NCBI GenBank assembly: GCA_964450385.1
Contig: CAYVEC010000009.1
Span: forward strand, 1 to 64,000
Direction of reading: 5' to 3'
Origin: JAKLFA01 sp964450385
GTDB lineage: Bacteria; Omnitrophota; Gorgyraeia; Zapsychrales; JANLHA01
DNA length: 64,000 nucleotides
Shown: positions 7,953 to 16,643 of the stretch, piece after piece
How positions within the stretch are numbered: position 1 is the first letter of the stretch
Layout of the letters: each line of letters opens with the position of its first letter
The notes under the pieces: generated by a model
What the model was told of the DNA's origin: nothing
The model's database searches: none
What the model saw: the letters and a program-made list of their open reading frames with translations, nothing else
Position numbers and translations under genes: made by a program

Positions 7953-8893
7953 TTCGTTTCCCCTAGCTGTTGTAACCGCTCCAAGGCCTTTGACGCCCAC
8001 GGCGTCTCTTTAAAATCGGAAATGATGATATTGTAATAAATCTTCGCGGACTCATATTGCCCGTGCTTATCATAAAACTCGGCGATGAGAAAATTGTTTT
8101 CCGCCTCTTTCTGCCGAAGCTGCTCGACCCGAACCGTGGCCTCTTGGGAGAGTTCGGCATCGGGATATTCGCGGGCAAAGCCTTCGAACTGATCGATGGC
8201 CGCCTGGGTGATCTGCTGATCATAGGCTGCGCCAGCGGAACGCTCGGCGTCAACAAGGGCCACCTGATACCGGGCCGACGTGGCCCAGTCGCTCGCGGGA
8301 TAGTCATTGATCGTTTTTTCAAAGGCATCGCGCGCCTCCTGCCAGAGCCCCTGCCCCTTCAGGAACAGCCCGATCTTATACTGGGCGGGTGCGGCGAACT
8401 CGCCATACGGGGCGTTCTTGATCACCGTCTCAAATACCTCTGTGATGTTGGCCGGATTGGCGCGGAGCTTCGCCCAGATCCCGTCAGGCCGATTCTTCCC
8501 GTCGAGCATCTCACATCCGATCTTGTATTGCGCCTCAACGATCTCGGCCGAACGTGTTGTAAACGGATATTTCTTGATGACCTGCTGATAGGCCTGAAAG
8601 GCTTTATAGAGCTCTCCCTGCTCGTTTAAAAAACGGCCGATATAAAACTGCGCCTCCGCGGCCTCGCGGGCCTCTGGATAATGGCGGATCAGTTTTTGCA
8701 TCTCTTGAACGGCCTTCGCGAAATCACCGGTCTGGGCCGCCTCAAGCCCGGCTTCGAGCTGCTTTTGGGGAGTGGGCTTCACATCATATTTTGGATTGAC
8801 CCAGCGGCCGCTCTCAGGGGTCCATACCCAAAAGGCCATGGCCGGCCGAGCCCACATCGTCAAAAACAGCATAAAAATGAAAATTTTTCTCAT
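7949..8893 (-). CDS. bamD: BamD/YfiO-like tetratricopeptide-repeat outer-membrane assembly protein
   Basis: Exported TPR protein (314 residues), likely the BamD-type partner of the outer-membrane protein insertase. A signal peptide (MRKIFIFMLFLTMWARPAMA) is followed by FWVWTPESGRWVNPKY and a chain of TPR-like repeats with the BamD pattern YPEAREAAEAQFYIGRF and YPDAELSQEATVRVEQL. Classical BamD is a lipoprotein, but no lipobox Cys is present here, so the mature protein may be periplasmic or held by partners. SD GAGGGGA precedes the ATG at 8893; the upstream extension lies in the promoter region. First gene of bamD-lptE-holA, with its own promoter at 8931-8959. Confidence 0.82.
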   Translation of the reverse strand: MRKIFIFMLFLTMWARPAMAFWVWTPESGRWVNPKYDVKPTPQKQLEAGLEAAQTGDFAKAVQEMQKLIRHYPEAREAAEAQFYIGRFLNEQGELYKAFQAYQQVIKKYPFTTRSAEIVEAQYKIGCEMLDGKNRPDGIWAKLRANPANITEVFETVIKNAPYGEFAAPAQYKIGLFLKGQGLWQEARDAFEKTINDYPASDWATSARYQVALVDAERSAGAAYDQQITQAAIDQFEGFAREYPDAELSQEATVRVEQLRQKEAENNFLIAEFYDKHGQYESAKIYYNIIISDFKETPWASKALERLQQLGETK

Positions 8894-8930
8894 ATTCCCC
8901 TCTGATATATTAGTATTAGTAATTTTTAGC

Positions 8931-8959
8931 ACTTTATCATAGGCCCCTGTGTTTGTCAA
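8931..8959 (-). promoter_or_regulatory. Sigma70-type promoter of bamD-lptE-holA
   Basis: Minus-strand TTGACA (8959-8954), 17-base spacer, TAAAGT (8936-8931). The -35 lies in the last codons of comEC. Confidence 0.7.
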
Positions 8960-10466
8960 TCCAGCATCGGCGAAGAATCACCGCCCCCGCGATGAGAACC
9001 AAATAATAGATCACGACGAGCGGGACCGTGGGCGGAGGGATGACCCAGCAGGCCCCAGGCGCATAACGAAAAACGACCGCGCTTGCGATAAGCAGCCTCA
9101 ACGCGGCCTGAATATTGACCGCGACCAAGGCCGCGGCGGCCGGACACAGGATCCCCACTGCAAGGAGAAGAAAGCCGCTCGCGATCAAAAAACCCGTGAG
9201 CGGGACCACGATCATGTTCGCCGCAAGGGCCCACCATGTGATGTGATGAAACCAGTACGCGACAAGCCCCGCGACACCGAGCCAGGCGGAAAGGTCGACC
9301 GCGACTGACTGGATCATCCGGTCCCCGAACGATTCCCGTTCGACCGGGAAGATCCGCCGGAGCCCGGCCTCGATCACCGCGAAAAGGACCATGATCCCGC
9401 CAACCGCGGCGAACGATAATTGAAATCCAAGATCGGCGATATACCCGGGGTTCACACTGAGCGTGACCCACCCGGCCACGGCCAGGACGTGAAGACCGAG
9501 ACGCGGCCGCTCCACGAGAAATGAGACAAAGAACATCGCGGCCATCACACAGGCCCGTAGCACGGACGGGCGCTCTCCGATGAGGGCCGCATACCCGAGG
9601 AGGGCCGCCATGGTCACGATGCTCCGCGCCCTCATCCCCCCTGGAAAAAAACCAGCCAAAATGAAAAAGATCCCGGTGGCAATCCCGATATGAAGGCCGC
9701 TGATCGCAAGGACATGCGAGATCCCGACCCGCTGGAACAGGTCGCGGAGATCCGACGAGAGACGCCCTCGGTCACCAAAGAGCAGGGCGCGCATCACCCC
9801 GCTGTCAAAACCCGGAAGATACCGGTCAAAGATCCCCAAACACCTATACCGGACCGATCGAAGAAACCGGCGCGGCGTCATCGGAATCGCCCTCTGTTCA
9901 ATCGGATCCCGTCGAGAGACCGTGAGGACAAAGGCCACCCCCTGACGCGCCAAATACTCGTCATATGAACTCGTCCCATCGCGGTCAAGACTGGAAAGCC
10001 TCTCCCAGCGACCACGGCACCGCACACGGTCCCCGTCCTTCAATTCCGATTGCCCATAGGCCTGGACAAGGACCCGTCCGCTCACCGGCAGGGTCTCCCC
10101 ATCAAACCCGATCCGCGCCGCCTGGACAAAAAAGGACTGACGCGACCAGGCCGTTCCCCGGCGGATATCGCCCGCGATCTCGCCCTCGATCCAGATCCGC
10201 CCCGGCGCGAGAGCTCCGTCAAACCGTCGCAGATCATCAAAGGCCGGGACCGCATGGGCCCGGGCGCAAAAGACCCCGAGCATGATGACCGCCAGGATGC
10301 AGAGGGCCGGCGACCAGGCTCGACGATAAAACACCCCCCACCCCGCGCCGAGACAGAACGCGAACGCCGAAACGGTCCAGAGCGGGATCCCCGGGCCCTG
10401 ACCAACTCCGCAGCCTGTGGCAAAGGCGGCGGTCAAGATGATCACCGCATACTTATTCCGTTTCAT
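8937..10466 (-). CDS. comEC: ComEC/Rec2-type competence membrane protein without metallo-beta-lactamase domain
   Basis: Polytopic membrane protein of 509 residues proposed to form the inner-membrane channel for single-stranded DNA during uptake. The N-terminal region has membrane helices and a DUF4131/OB-like domain (about 90-180, PGRIWIEGEIAGDIRRGTAW...), followed by the Competence domain: ALLFGDRGRLSSDLRDLFQRVGISHVLAISGLHIG and ERPSVLRACVMAAMFF. It ends after the last membrane helix, so the C-terminal hydrolase domain of full-length ComEC (~750 residues) is absent. The ATG at 10466 overlaps the comEA stop; a TTG four codons earlier is the alternative. Together with comEA it forms a minimal DNA-uptake pair. 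Confidence 0.9.
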   Translation of the reverse strand: MKRNKYAVIILTAAFATGCGVGQGPGIPLWTVSAFAFCLGAGWGVFYRRAWSPALCILAVIMLGVFCARAHAVPAFDDLRRFDGALAPGRIWIEGEIAGDIRRGTAWSRQSFFVQAARIGFDGETLPVSGRVLVQAYGQSELKDGDRVRCRGRWERLSSLDRDGTSSYDEYLARQGVAFVLTVSRRDPIEQRAIPMTPRRFLRSVRYRCLGIFDRYLPGFDSGVMRALLFGDRGRLSSDLRDLFQRVGISHVLAISGLHIGIATGIFFILAGFFPGGMRARSIVTMAALLGYAALIGERPSVLRACVMAAMFFVSFLVERPRLGLHVLAVAGWVTLSVNPGYIADLGFQLSFAAVGGIMVLFAVIEAGLRRIFPVERESFGDRMIQSVAVDLSAWLGVAGLVAYWFHHITWWALAANMIVVPLTGFLIASGFLLLAVGILCPAAAALVAVNIQAALRLLIASAVVFRYAPGACWVIPPPTVPLVVIYYLVLIAGAVILRRCWIDKHRGL

Positions 10467-10803
10467 CGCGCACCACAACCCGGTACCGGATCATGTTAAA
10501 AACCCGATCGCTGATCCCGTAGATATCACGAAGCTCCGACGGGTCACGAAACCCGCCATGGATCGTCCGATACCGGACCATGCGTTCAGCAAGCCGGGGA
10601 CCGATAAAAGGAAGCGTGGCCAGGGTCGCGGCATCGGCGGTATTCAGATCAACTTTCGGAAACATCCACGCGAGGGTCTCATCATCAAGACAGGCCCGAG
10701 CCTGAGGCGAGACCTTCATCAGCCCCTTGGCAACGGCCGCGCACCATAGGGAAAAGAACAGGAACATGACGACACGCCGCTCCTCACGCGTCAATAGGAT
10801 CAT
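10453..10803 (-). CDS. comEA: ComEA-like helix-hairpin-helix DNA-binding protein
   Basis: Membrane-anchored protein of 116 residues with one N-terminal hydrophobic helix (VVMFLFFSLWCAAVAKGLM) and the ComEA-type double HhH region from VDLNTADAATLATLPFIGP to the end (GGFRDPSELRDIYGIS). ComEA binds incoming double-stranded DNA in the periplasm and hands it to ComEC, whose gene follows with an overlap. AGAGGAGG lies just before the ATG at 10803. The same fold also occurs in other exported HhH proteins, but the ComEC neighbour supports a competence or DNA-uptake role. Confidence 0.88.
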   Translation of the reverse strand: MILLTREERRVVMFLFFSLWCAAVAKGLMKVSPQARACLDDETLAWMFPKVDLNTADAATLATLPFIGPRLAERMVRYRTIHGGFRDPSELRDIYGISDRVFNMIRYRVVVRDETE

Positions 10804-10939
10804 CGCGCCTCCTCTGCTGGGGATCGTTCCGGGGACGAGTCCGCGGCCCTTTCGCTCGTCTCCTCATCAAAAGAGAGACGTCTTCACCGCGGGCGCACGC
10901 AAACAGCCTCAGGGCCGCAGCCTCGGCCTCAAAGGACAT
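10784..10939 (-). CDS. Possible small ORF between leuS and comEA
   Basis: A 51-codon frame (MSFEAEAAALRLFACARGED... rich in Arg toward the end) fills most of the 180-base gap between leuS and comEA and overlaps the comEA start by 20 bases. No good ribosome-binding site precedes it, and no family is recognised. It may be only an untranslated leader; recorded because nothing else explains the gap. Confidence 0.2.
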   Translation of the reverse strand: MSFEAEAAALRLFACARGEDVSLLMRRRAKGPRTRPRNDPQQRRRDDPIDA

Positions 10940-10983
10940 TCATGATGAGGGGATTCAGTAAGGGATGATCTTTGCCCGCCGAT

Positions 10984-13455
10984 CTACACTACGATCGAGA
11001 CGAGGCGGTTGGGGACAACAATCCATTTTTGGATCTCGCGGCCGCTGATATAGCTCGCGACCTTGGGATCCGCCAGGATGATCGTTTTCAGTTCGTCATC
11101 CGAGGCCCCGGCCGGGACCTCAAATTTTCCGCGGACCTTTCCATTGACCTGGACCACAACGACCGCCGTGTCCCGGGTCAAGGCGGCCGCGTCGCAGACA
11201 GGCCATGCCGCCTTGGACACAGACTCGCACTCGCCCATCCGATGCCAGAGCTCCTCTCCGAGATGCGGCGCGATCGGCGCGAGCATGATGAGGAGGGCCT
11301 TCATCGCCTCATTAACCAGGGCCTGTTGCTGAGGCCCGGTCACGGTGTAGCGCTCGATATGATTCGTCAAGATCATGAGCTGCGAGATCGCGGTATTAAA
11401 CTTTAGCCCGTCGGAAAAATCAGCCGTGACCTTCTGGATCGACGCGTGGACCTCACGATAGAGCGCTCGATCCTTCTCATCAAACCCCTCCGGGTCCGCG
11501 GCCCCGGCCGCAGGCCGATACCGATCCGAGACAAGGTTATACACGCGGCTGAGGAACTTCCAGGCCCCGTCGATCCCCCCCTCGTTCCACTCGAGCTGGT
11601 CCTCGGGCGGAGCGGCAAAGAGAATAAAAAGCCGCAGGGTGTCCGCGCCGTAACGCTCGATGACCGCGCCGGGATCAACGACATTCCCGCGCGATTTGGA
11701 CATCACCTCTCCTTCCTTGAGCACCATGCCCTGGGTCAGGAGACGGTCAAAAGGCTCATCGATCGTGGTCAGGCCGATGTCGCGCAAAAATTTCGTAAAA
11801 AAGCGTGAATACAACAAATGAAGAATGGCGTGCTCAATCCCGCCGATATACTGGTCGACCGGCATCCAATAGGCGGCCTCCGCCGGATCGAACGGCCGCG
11901 CGGCGTCATGGGCCGAACAATACCGCAGAAAATACCATGATGAATCAAAGAAGGTGGCCATCGTGTCGGTCTCCCGACGGGCCGGTTCGCCGCAGATCGG
12001 ACAGACCGTCTGAACGAACGCCGCAGACCGCGCCAGAGGGCTCCCCCCCTGACCCGTGATCTGGACATCCCGGGGAAGTTCAACCGGAAGCTGGTCTTCA
12101 GGGACAGGCACCGTGCCGCAGATATCGCAATAGATCATCGGGATTGGAGTCCCCCAATATCGCTGACGGGAGATCAGCCAGTCGCGGAGCCGCCAATGGA
12201 CCGTGACCCGGCCCATGCCTTCGGCCTCCATCCATCGGGCAATCGCCTCTTTCGCCGCCTCATTGTCCGTTCCGTTAAATCGGCCCGAATTGACAAGGGT
12301 CCCGCGATCAACGTACGCCGCGTCCATATCCCGGGGCGCAAGGCCCGGACGGGACGGATCGTCGATCACGACCCTCATGGCCAACCCATGCTCGCGCGCA
12401 AAAAGAAAATCCCGCTGATCATGCGTCGGCACCGCCATGATCGCGCCGGTCCCGTATTCCATAAGCACATAATCCGCGATCCAGATCGGAACGGCCTCGC
12501 CGTTCACGGGATTGACCGCATAACACCCGCTAAAGACCCCCTCTTTTTCCTGATCACCCGAGACGCGGACGGACCGGCTCATCTGCCGAGCCTTTTGAAT
12601 AAAGGCGCGAACGGTGGGCTCTTCGGGAAGCCCCCGGACCAACCGGTCGATCAAGGGATGCTCAGGGGCAAGGACAACATAGGTCGCGCCGAAGATCGTA
12701 TCCGGCCGCGTTGTAAAGACGGGAATCGTCTCTCCCGTCTTTTTTTCCTTAAACAAGATCTCGACCCCATAGCTCTTGCCGATCCAATTCTCCTGCATCG
12801 CGCGCACCCGGCCCGGCCAATTCACGAGCCGGCCCAGGTCTTCAAGGAGCTCGTCGGCATATTCCGTGATCTTGAGATACCACTGCTCAAGGTCCTTCTG
12901 AACGACCTCGTTCTTGCAACGCCAGCATCGGTGATCGATGACCTCTTCATTCGCCAGTGTCGTCTCACAGCTCGGGCACCAATTCACAGGAGAGGCCTTT
13001 TTGTAGGCCAGCCCCCGCTCGGCCATTTTCAGGAAGATCCACTGATTCCACCGATAATATTCGGCATCGCAGGTCGCGATCTCACGGCCCCAATCATAGG
13101 AGAACCCCATCCGGATAAAATCCTGATGCATCTGATCGATACACCGGCGGGTCCATCCTTCCGGGTCCGTTCCATTCTTGATGGCCGCATTCTCTGCCGG
13201 CTGACCAAAGGCGTCATAACCGATCGGATGAAGGACATTGAACCCCTGCATCCGTTTGAACCGGGCCACGACGTCCGCAATGGTATAATTCCGCACATGG
13301 CCCATATGGATGCGGCCCGACGGATATGGAAACATCTCCAGACAATAATATTTTGGTCGCGATGAATCCGCCTTAACAGAGAACGTCCCCTGCTCCTGCC
13401 AATACCGCTGCCAGGCCTCCTCGATCCGATGAATTTCATGGGTTGTGTACGCCAT
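10984..13455 (-). CDS. leuS: Leucyl-tRNA synthetase
   Basis: Class I aminoacyl-tRNA synthetase (823 residues) that charges tRNA-Leu. Visible landmarks are the HIGH motif as HMGH in PYPSGRIHMGHVRNY (about residue 50), zinc-type Cys pairs (NWCPSCETT, RCWRCKNEV), the CP1 editing domain with TTRPDTIFGATYVVLAPEHP, a second Cys-containing motif (YCDICGTVP, VCPICGEP), and KMSKS as VMSKSRGNVVDPG. The C-terminal end VQVNGKVRGKFEVPAGAS is typical of bacterial LeuRS. The start has GAGAGGCAGGGG upstream. Length and domain order are normal. Confidence 0.98.
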   Translation of the reverse strand: MAYTTHEIHRIEEAWQRYWQEQGTFSVKADSSRPKYYCLEMFPYPSGRIHMGHVRNYTIADVVARFKRMQGFNVLHPIGYDAFGQPAENAAIKNGTDPEGWTRRCIDQMHQDFIRMGFSYDWGREIATCDAEYYRWNQWIFLKMAERGLAYKKASPVNWCPSCETTLANEEVIDHRCWRCKNEVVQKDLEQWYLKITEYADELLEDLGRLVNWPGRVRAMQENWIGKSYGVEILFKEKKTGETIPVFTTRPDTIFGATYVVLAPEHPLIDRLVRGLPEEPTVRAFIQKARQMSRSVRVSGDQEKEGVFSGCYAVNPVNGEAVPIWIADYVLMEYGTGAIMAVPTHDQRDFLFAREHGLAMRVVIDDPSRPGLAPRDMDAAYVDRGTLVNSGRFNGTDNEAAKEAIARWMEAEGMGRVTVHWRLRDWLISRQRYWGTPIPMIYCDICGTVPVPEDQLPVELPRDVQITGQGGSPLARSAAFVQTVCPICGEPARRETDTMATFFDSSWYFLRYCSAHDAARPFDPAEAAYWMPVDQYIGGIEHAILHLLYSRFFTKFLRDIGLTTIDEPFDRLLTQGMVLKEGEVMSKSRGNVVDPGAVIERYGADTLRLFILFAAPPEDQLEWNEGGIDGAWKFLSRVYNLVSDRYRPAAGAADPEGFDEKDRALYREVHASIQKVTADFSDGLKFNTAISQLMILTNHIERYTVTGPQQQALVNEAMKALLIMLAPIAPHLGEELWHRMGECESVSKAAWPVCDAAALTRDTAVVVVQVNGKVRGKFEVPAGASDDELKTIILADPKVASYISGREIQKWIVVPNRLVSIVV

Positions 13456-13527
13456 CCCCTGCCTCTCACCCTCAACGATAAAATTTCAACTGATACCACG
13501 ACGGCCCCTCACTCTCCGGGCCGCCGA

Positions 13528-14145
13528 TCAAAATAACAAATTCTGTTCCTGAGGAAGCCGGAACCTCGGCTTCTGCACACCGAATTCCCTAAGCACGTCC
13601 ACGAACATCCCGAGCCCCTGACCCTCAGCGACCGTGAGCAACCGGCATAGGATCGCGGCCGTCAGTTCCACATCAGCCATCGCCCGATGGGTGACGCCGA
13701 CCTTCACCCCGAGCGCCTTGGCCACGTTGTGGAGCCGATAGCTCGCCAATTGCGGCAAAAAATATTTTGCCATCTTAATCGTATCAACGACCGGGGTCCC
13801 CTCACCGAGCTGACGACCGGCCAGCGAGAGCTCATGGCAGATAAAATCCAAATCAAATTTAGGATTCTGCCCACAGAGACATGCCCCGCCGATAAAATCA
13901 ACAAAACGCGGCAAGACCTCTCGTGCCGGCGGCTCAGACATGACCATCTCAGGGGTAATATGGTGCACCTGCTGGGCCGAGGCCGGGATATCGCGCAAGG
14001 GATTCACGAATGATTCAAAATGGTCCACGATCGTGAGCCCCCGAACGCGGGCCGCCGCGATCTCAATGATCCGGTCTCCTTCCAGAGCGGAAAGCCCCGT
14101 TGTCTCAACGTCTACCACCACAAATTCAACGTCCCGTGCCTTCAC
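13528..14145 (-). CDS. DnaQ/PolC-type 3'-5' exonuclease
   Basis: DEDDh exonuclease of 205 residues related to the DNA polymerase III epsilon subunit. ExoI is VVVDVETTGLSALEGDRIIEIAA (Asp and Glu ligands), ExoII is GQNPKFDLDFI, and ExoIII is THRAMADVELTAAIL with catalytic His and Asp. It could be the replicative proofreading subunit or a stand-alone repair exonuclease; there is no clamp- or PHP-binding extension. GTG start after GAGGCGGGGG. A strong promoter precedes it, divergent from the thiamine cluster. Confidence 0.87.
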   Translation of the reverse strand: MKARDVEFVVVDVETTGLSALEGDRIIEIAAARVRGLTIVDHFESFVNPLRDIPASAQQVHHITPEMVMSEPPAREVLPRFVDFIGGACLCGQNPKFDLDFICHELSLAGRQLGEGTPVVDTIKMAKYFLPQLASYRLHNVAKALGVKVGVTHRAMADVELTAAILCRLLTVAEGQGLGMFVDVLREFGVQKPRFRLPQEQNLLF

Positions 14146-14192
14146 GCCCCCGCCTCACCGTATTGATGCCCCCGCTGACAAAAATATGGTGC

Positions 14193-14221
14193 ATCATACA
14201 CCCATAATCAGATTTTGTCAA
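14193..14221 (-). promoter_or_regulatory. Consensus sigma70 promoter of the DnaQ-type exonuclease
   Basis: Minus-strand TTGACA (14221-14216), 17-base spacer, TATGAT (14198-14193). It lies back to back with the thiS promoter. Confidence 0.75.
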
Positions 14222-14232
14222 AAACCGAAGAG

Positions 14233-14261
14233 TTGCTTTTTGCCAGGTTTAGTACTATGAT
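14233..14261 (+). promoter_or_regulatory. Probable sigma70 promoter of the thiamine cluster
   Basis: TTGCTT (14233-14238), 17-base spacer, TATGAT (14256-14261). A second AT-rich -10-like TATATT lies at 14266-14271. No TPP riboswitch fold or CTGAGA-type core is seen in the short leader before thiS. Confidence 0.5.
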
Positions 14262-14296
14262 GTGCTATATTTTAATAACCATCAAAACCGTTCATC

Positions 14297-14497
14297 ATGA
14301 CGATCCAACTCAACGGAGAACCTGTCTCGTTCGAGACGCGTCTGTCGCTGGCCGACTGCATCGGCCGTCACTGCGCCCGGCCCGAACACGTGATCGCAGA
14401 ACTCAACGGGGCCATTATCCCGCGGGACCGATGGGCCGACACGCATCTTAAGGACGGCGACGCGCTTGAGCTCGTGACCCTCGTGGGAGGCGGTTAA
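14297..14497 (+). CDS. thiS: Sulfur carrier protein ThiS
   Basis: Ubiquitin-like protein of 66 residues that carries sulfur as a C-terminal thiocarboxylate for thiazole synthesis. It starts MTIQLNGEPVSFE and ends VTLVGGG, the required C-terminal Gly-Gly. It leads the plus-strand group thiS-thiG-thiH-(membrane protein)-thiF, and is adenylated by ThiF. Start ATG at 14297; the ribosome-binding site is weak. Confidence 0.95.
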   Translation: MTIQLNGEPVSFETRLSLADCIGRHCARPEHVIAELNGAIIPRDRWADTHLKDGDALELVTLVGGG

Positions 14498-14504
14498 ACC
14501 AACA

Positions 14505-15317
14505 ATGACGACGCCTCACGAACAACCGCTCCTTGATGATCCGCTTGAGATCGGAGGCCGGCATTTCACGTCCCGCTTTCTCCTGGGGACCGGAAAATTC
14601 GAAAGCAAGACCGCCCTGACCGAAAGCATCGCCGCCTCCGGGGCCGAGATCGTGACCGTGGCCCTGCGGCGGATCAATCTCCGCGAACACGAAGAGAACA
14701 TCCTCACCCACATCCCCCGCGACCGAGTCCTCCTTGTGAACACCTCAGGGGCGCGCACGGCCAATGAGGCGGTACGGATCGCGCGGATCGCCCGCGAGGC
14801 CGGTTATGGAAACTGGGTCAAGATCGAGGTCATCAACGACTCAAAATACCTGCTCCCAGACAATGCCGAGACGATCCGGGCCACCGAGATACTTGCCGGC
14901 GAAGGATTCGTCGTTCTGCCGTATATGTTCCCGGAACTCGCCGCTGCCCGCGCCCTTGTCGCGGCCGGCGCGGCAACCGTGATGCCGCTCGCGGCACCGA
15001 TCGGTTCGAACCAGGGGCTCCAAGCGCGCGCCTTCATCAAAATTCTGATTGATGAGATCCCGGTCCCTGTGATCGTTGACGCGGGGATCGGGGCCCCGTC
15101 ACAGGCAGCCGAGGCCATGGAACTCGGAGCGGCCGCGGTCCTCGCAAATACCGCGATCGCGACCGCCAGCAACGCGCCGGAGATGGCCCGAGCCTTTGCC
15201 GAGGCGATCCGGGCCGGACGACGCGCCTTCCGAAGCGGCCTGCCCACATCGCAGGCGACGGCCGAGGCGTCATCACCCCTGACCGGATTTCTCTATAATA
15301 CCGGGCCGCGGCCATGA
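14505..15317 (+). CDS. thiG: Thiazole synthase
   Basis: TIM-barrel enzyme (270 residues) that condenses 1-deoxy-D-xylulose 5-phosphate, dehydroglycine and ThiS-thiocarboxylate into the thiazole phosphate of thiamine. Family marks are FTSRFLLGTGKF, VTVALRRIN, the Schiff-base Lys in WVKIEVINDSKYLLPD, and the phosphate-binding VDAGIGAPSQAAEAMELGA. It starts seven bases after the thiS stop and its stop overlaps the thiH start by 4 bases. It needs the glycine-lyase ThiH next to it, consistent with an anaerobic pathway. Confidence 0.97.
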   Translation: MTTPHEQPLLDDPLEIGGRHFTSRFLLGTGKFESKTALTESIAASGAEIVTVALRRINLREHEENILTHIPRDRVLLVNTSGARTANEAVRIARIAREAGYGNWVKIEVINDSKYLLPDNAETIRATEILAGEGFVVLPYMFPELAAARALVAAGAATVMPLAAPIGSNQGLQARAFIKILIDEIPVPVIVDAGIGAPSQAAEAMELGAAAVLANTAIATASNAPEMARAFAEAIRAGRRAFRSGLPTSQATAEASSPLTGFLYNTGPRP

Positions 15318-16333
15318 CGTATTCGCTTCAACAGATCCAGGACCTTCTGAACGATCCCCGGCCCGCGACCACTGAGGCCCTGGCCCAGGAGGCCGCGCGC
15401 CTGACGCGACAATATTTCGGCCGCACGATCGGGCTCTACGCGCCCATCTACATTTCAAATTACTGCTCAAGCCAATGCGTCTACTGCGGATTCCATTCCC
15501 ATAACCGGATCCACCGCCAAAAGCTTACCCCAGCCGAGATCGACAGCGAGATGAAAAAGATTTCAGAAATGGGCATTGAAAGCATCCTCATCCTCACCGG
15601 CGAATCCTATGAGATGACCCCCGTTGAGTACCTCGAAGACGCGGTCAGAACCGCCCAGCGGTATTTTCCAAGTATCGCCCTCGAGATCCATCCCCTCGAT
15701 ACCGATAACTATCGGCGGCTCTTCCGGGCCGGCGCCGACGGCGTCACCCTGTATCAAGAGACCTACGACCGCCGCCGCTACGCCGAGGTCCACCTCGCCG
15801 GACGCAAACGCGACTACGATTACCGCTATGAGGCGCCCGTGCGCATCGCTGAGGCCGGATTCCGTCAGATCTCGCTCGGCGTGCTCCTCGGACTTGCTGA
15901 CATCGCCGAAGACCTCCACGCCCTCTTTCGCTATCTTCGAATGATGGAACAGCGGTTCCCTGCGGTCGAGTACAGCCTCTCCTTCCCCCGTCTGCGGGAG
16001 ATCAAAGGCCGCGCCTTCACCCCCTCAACCGTTGACGACACGACCTTCATCCGGATCATCTGCCTGGCGCGCACCGCCTTCCCCAGGATCGGGATCAACC
16101 TCTCGACCCGAGAACCCGCGGCCCTCCGCGACCACGCCCTTGAGCTCGGAGTCACCCGCATCTCCGCCGGATCTAATACCGCGGTCGGCGGATATGATCT
16201 CGCCCCAACCGATGAGCAGGAACCGCAATTCGACGTCATGGACCATCGGTCCCTTCAAGACATCATCGCACTTCTCAAACGCCGTCGCTTCGACCCGGTC
16301 CTGAGCGACTGGCGCTCGATCTCGAATGAATAA
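15314..16333 (+). CDS. thiH: 2-iminoacetate synthase ThiH (radical SAM)
   Basis: Radical SAM tyrosine lyase (339 residues) that cleaves tyrosine to dehydroglycine and p-cresol, supplying ThiG. The CX3CX2C cluster motif is C51-C55-C58 (NYCSSQCVYCGF), and the GGE-like ILTGESYEMTPVEYL follows. The C-terminal part includes ISAGSNTAVGGYDLA, typical of ThiH. It is about 30 residues shorter than the Escherichia coli enzyme because of a trimmed N-terminus. Translationally coupled to thiG (ATGA). The oxygen-sensitive enzyme, rather than ThiO, agrees with an anaerobic lifestyle. Confidence 0.96.
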   Translation: MTYSLQQIQDLLNDPRPATTEALAQEAARLTRQYFGRTIGLYAPIYISNYCSSQCVYCGFHSHNRIHRQKLTPAEIDSEMKKISEMGIESILILTGESYEMTPVEYLEDAVRTAQRYFPSIALEIHPLDTDNYRRLFRAGADGVTLYQETYDRRRYAEVHLAGRKRDYDYRYEAPVRIAEAGFRQISLGVLLGLADIAEDLHALFRYLRMMEQRFPAVEYSLSFPRLREIKGRAFTPSTVDDTTFIRIICLARTAFPRIGINLSTREPAALRDHALELGVTRISAGSNTAVGGYDLAPTDEQEPQFDVMDHRSLQDIIALLKRRRFDPVLSDWRSISNE

Positions 16334-16395
16334 AATTCACCCTTTTTGAATCGGCTTTTTCAGATATAATAAAAACAAAAAACCTAGGACTCCCC

Positions 16396-16617
16396 ATGCA
16401 CGCAAAAAATCTCTCGTCGCTTGAATCGCTGTCCCTGGCCTGCCACCTCACCGGACTCCTGAACACGTTCCTCGGCCTGGTCACAAGTTTTCTTCTCCTC
16501 CTTAGGGGAGACATACGACATGTGCCCTTTGGAATTTATATCTTTATTACAGGGTACGCCATGGTCAAGATCTCCCAGAAGATCTCGGGGATCATCATCG
16601 CGGAATCATCCCACTAA
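16396..16617 (+). CDS. Small membrane protein inside the thi cluster
   Basis: Unrecognised protein of 73 residues with two likely transmembrane helices (about 22-37, FLGLVTSFLLLL; and 44-60, PFGIYIFITGYAMV). It lies between thiH and thiF on the same strand, 62 bases after thiH, with an AGGA ribosome-binding site six bases upstream. A perfect TATAAT at 16365-16370 precedes it, but the only -35-like TTGAAT is 13 bases away, too close for a normal promoter. Position suggests a thiamine-related or simply hitch-hiking gene; no function is claimed. Confidence 0.6.
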   Translation: MHAKNLSSLESLSLACHLTGLLNTFLGLVTSFLLLLRGDIRHVPFGIYIFITGYAMVKISQKISGIIIAESSH

Positions 16618-16643
16618 ACAACCGACATCATCTCGATTCAGCC

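Noticed and set aside
8937..10466. ComEC as a lipoprotein (ATGCG near its N-terminus)
   Set aside because: The Cys lies inside the first transmembrane helix of a polytopic protein; the lipobox-like match is fortuitous.
10784..10939. 51-codon frame between leuS and comEA as a confident gene
   Set aside because: No ribosome-binding site, no recognisable family and Arg/Pro-rich end typical of GC-rich chance frames; kept only as a low-confidence feature.
12196..13365. Long open frame on the plus strand opposite leuS
   Set aside because: It is the antisense shadow of leuS, with composition caused by the GC-rich codon pattern of the real gene.
14146..14296. TPP riboswitch before thiS
   Set aside because: The leader after the promoter is only ~30 bases and lacks the conserved CTGAGA-type core and arms of the thi-box.
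16346..16370. Promoter TTGAAT/TATAAT before the small membrane gene in the thi cluster
   Set aside because: The two boxes are only 13 bases apart, too close for sigma70; the TATAAT alone is not enough.
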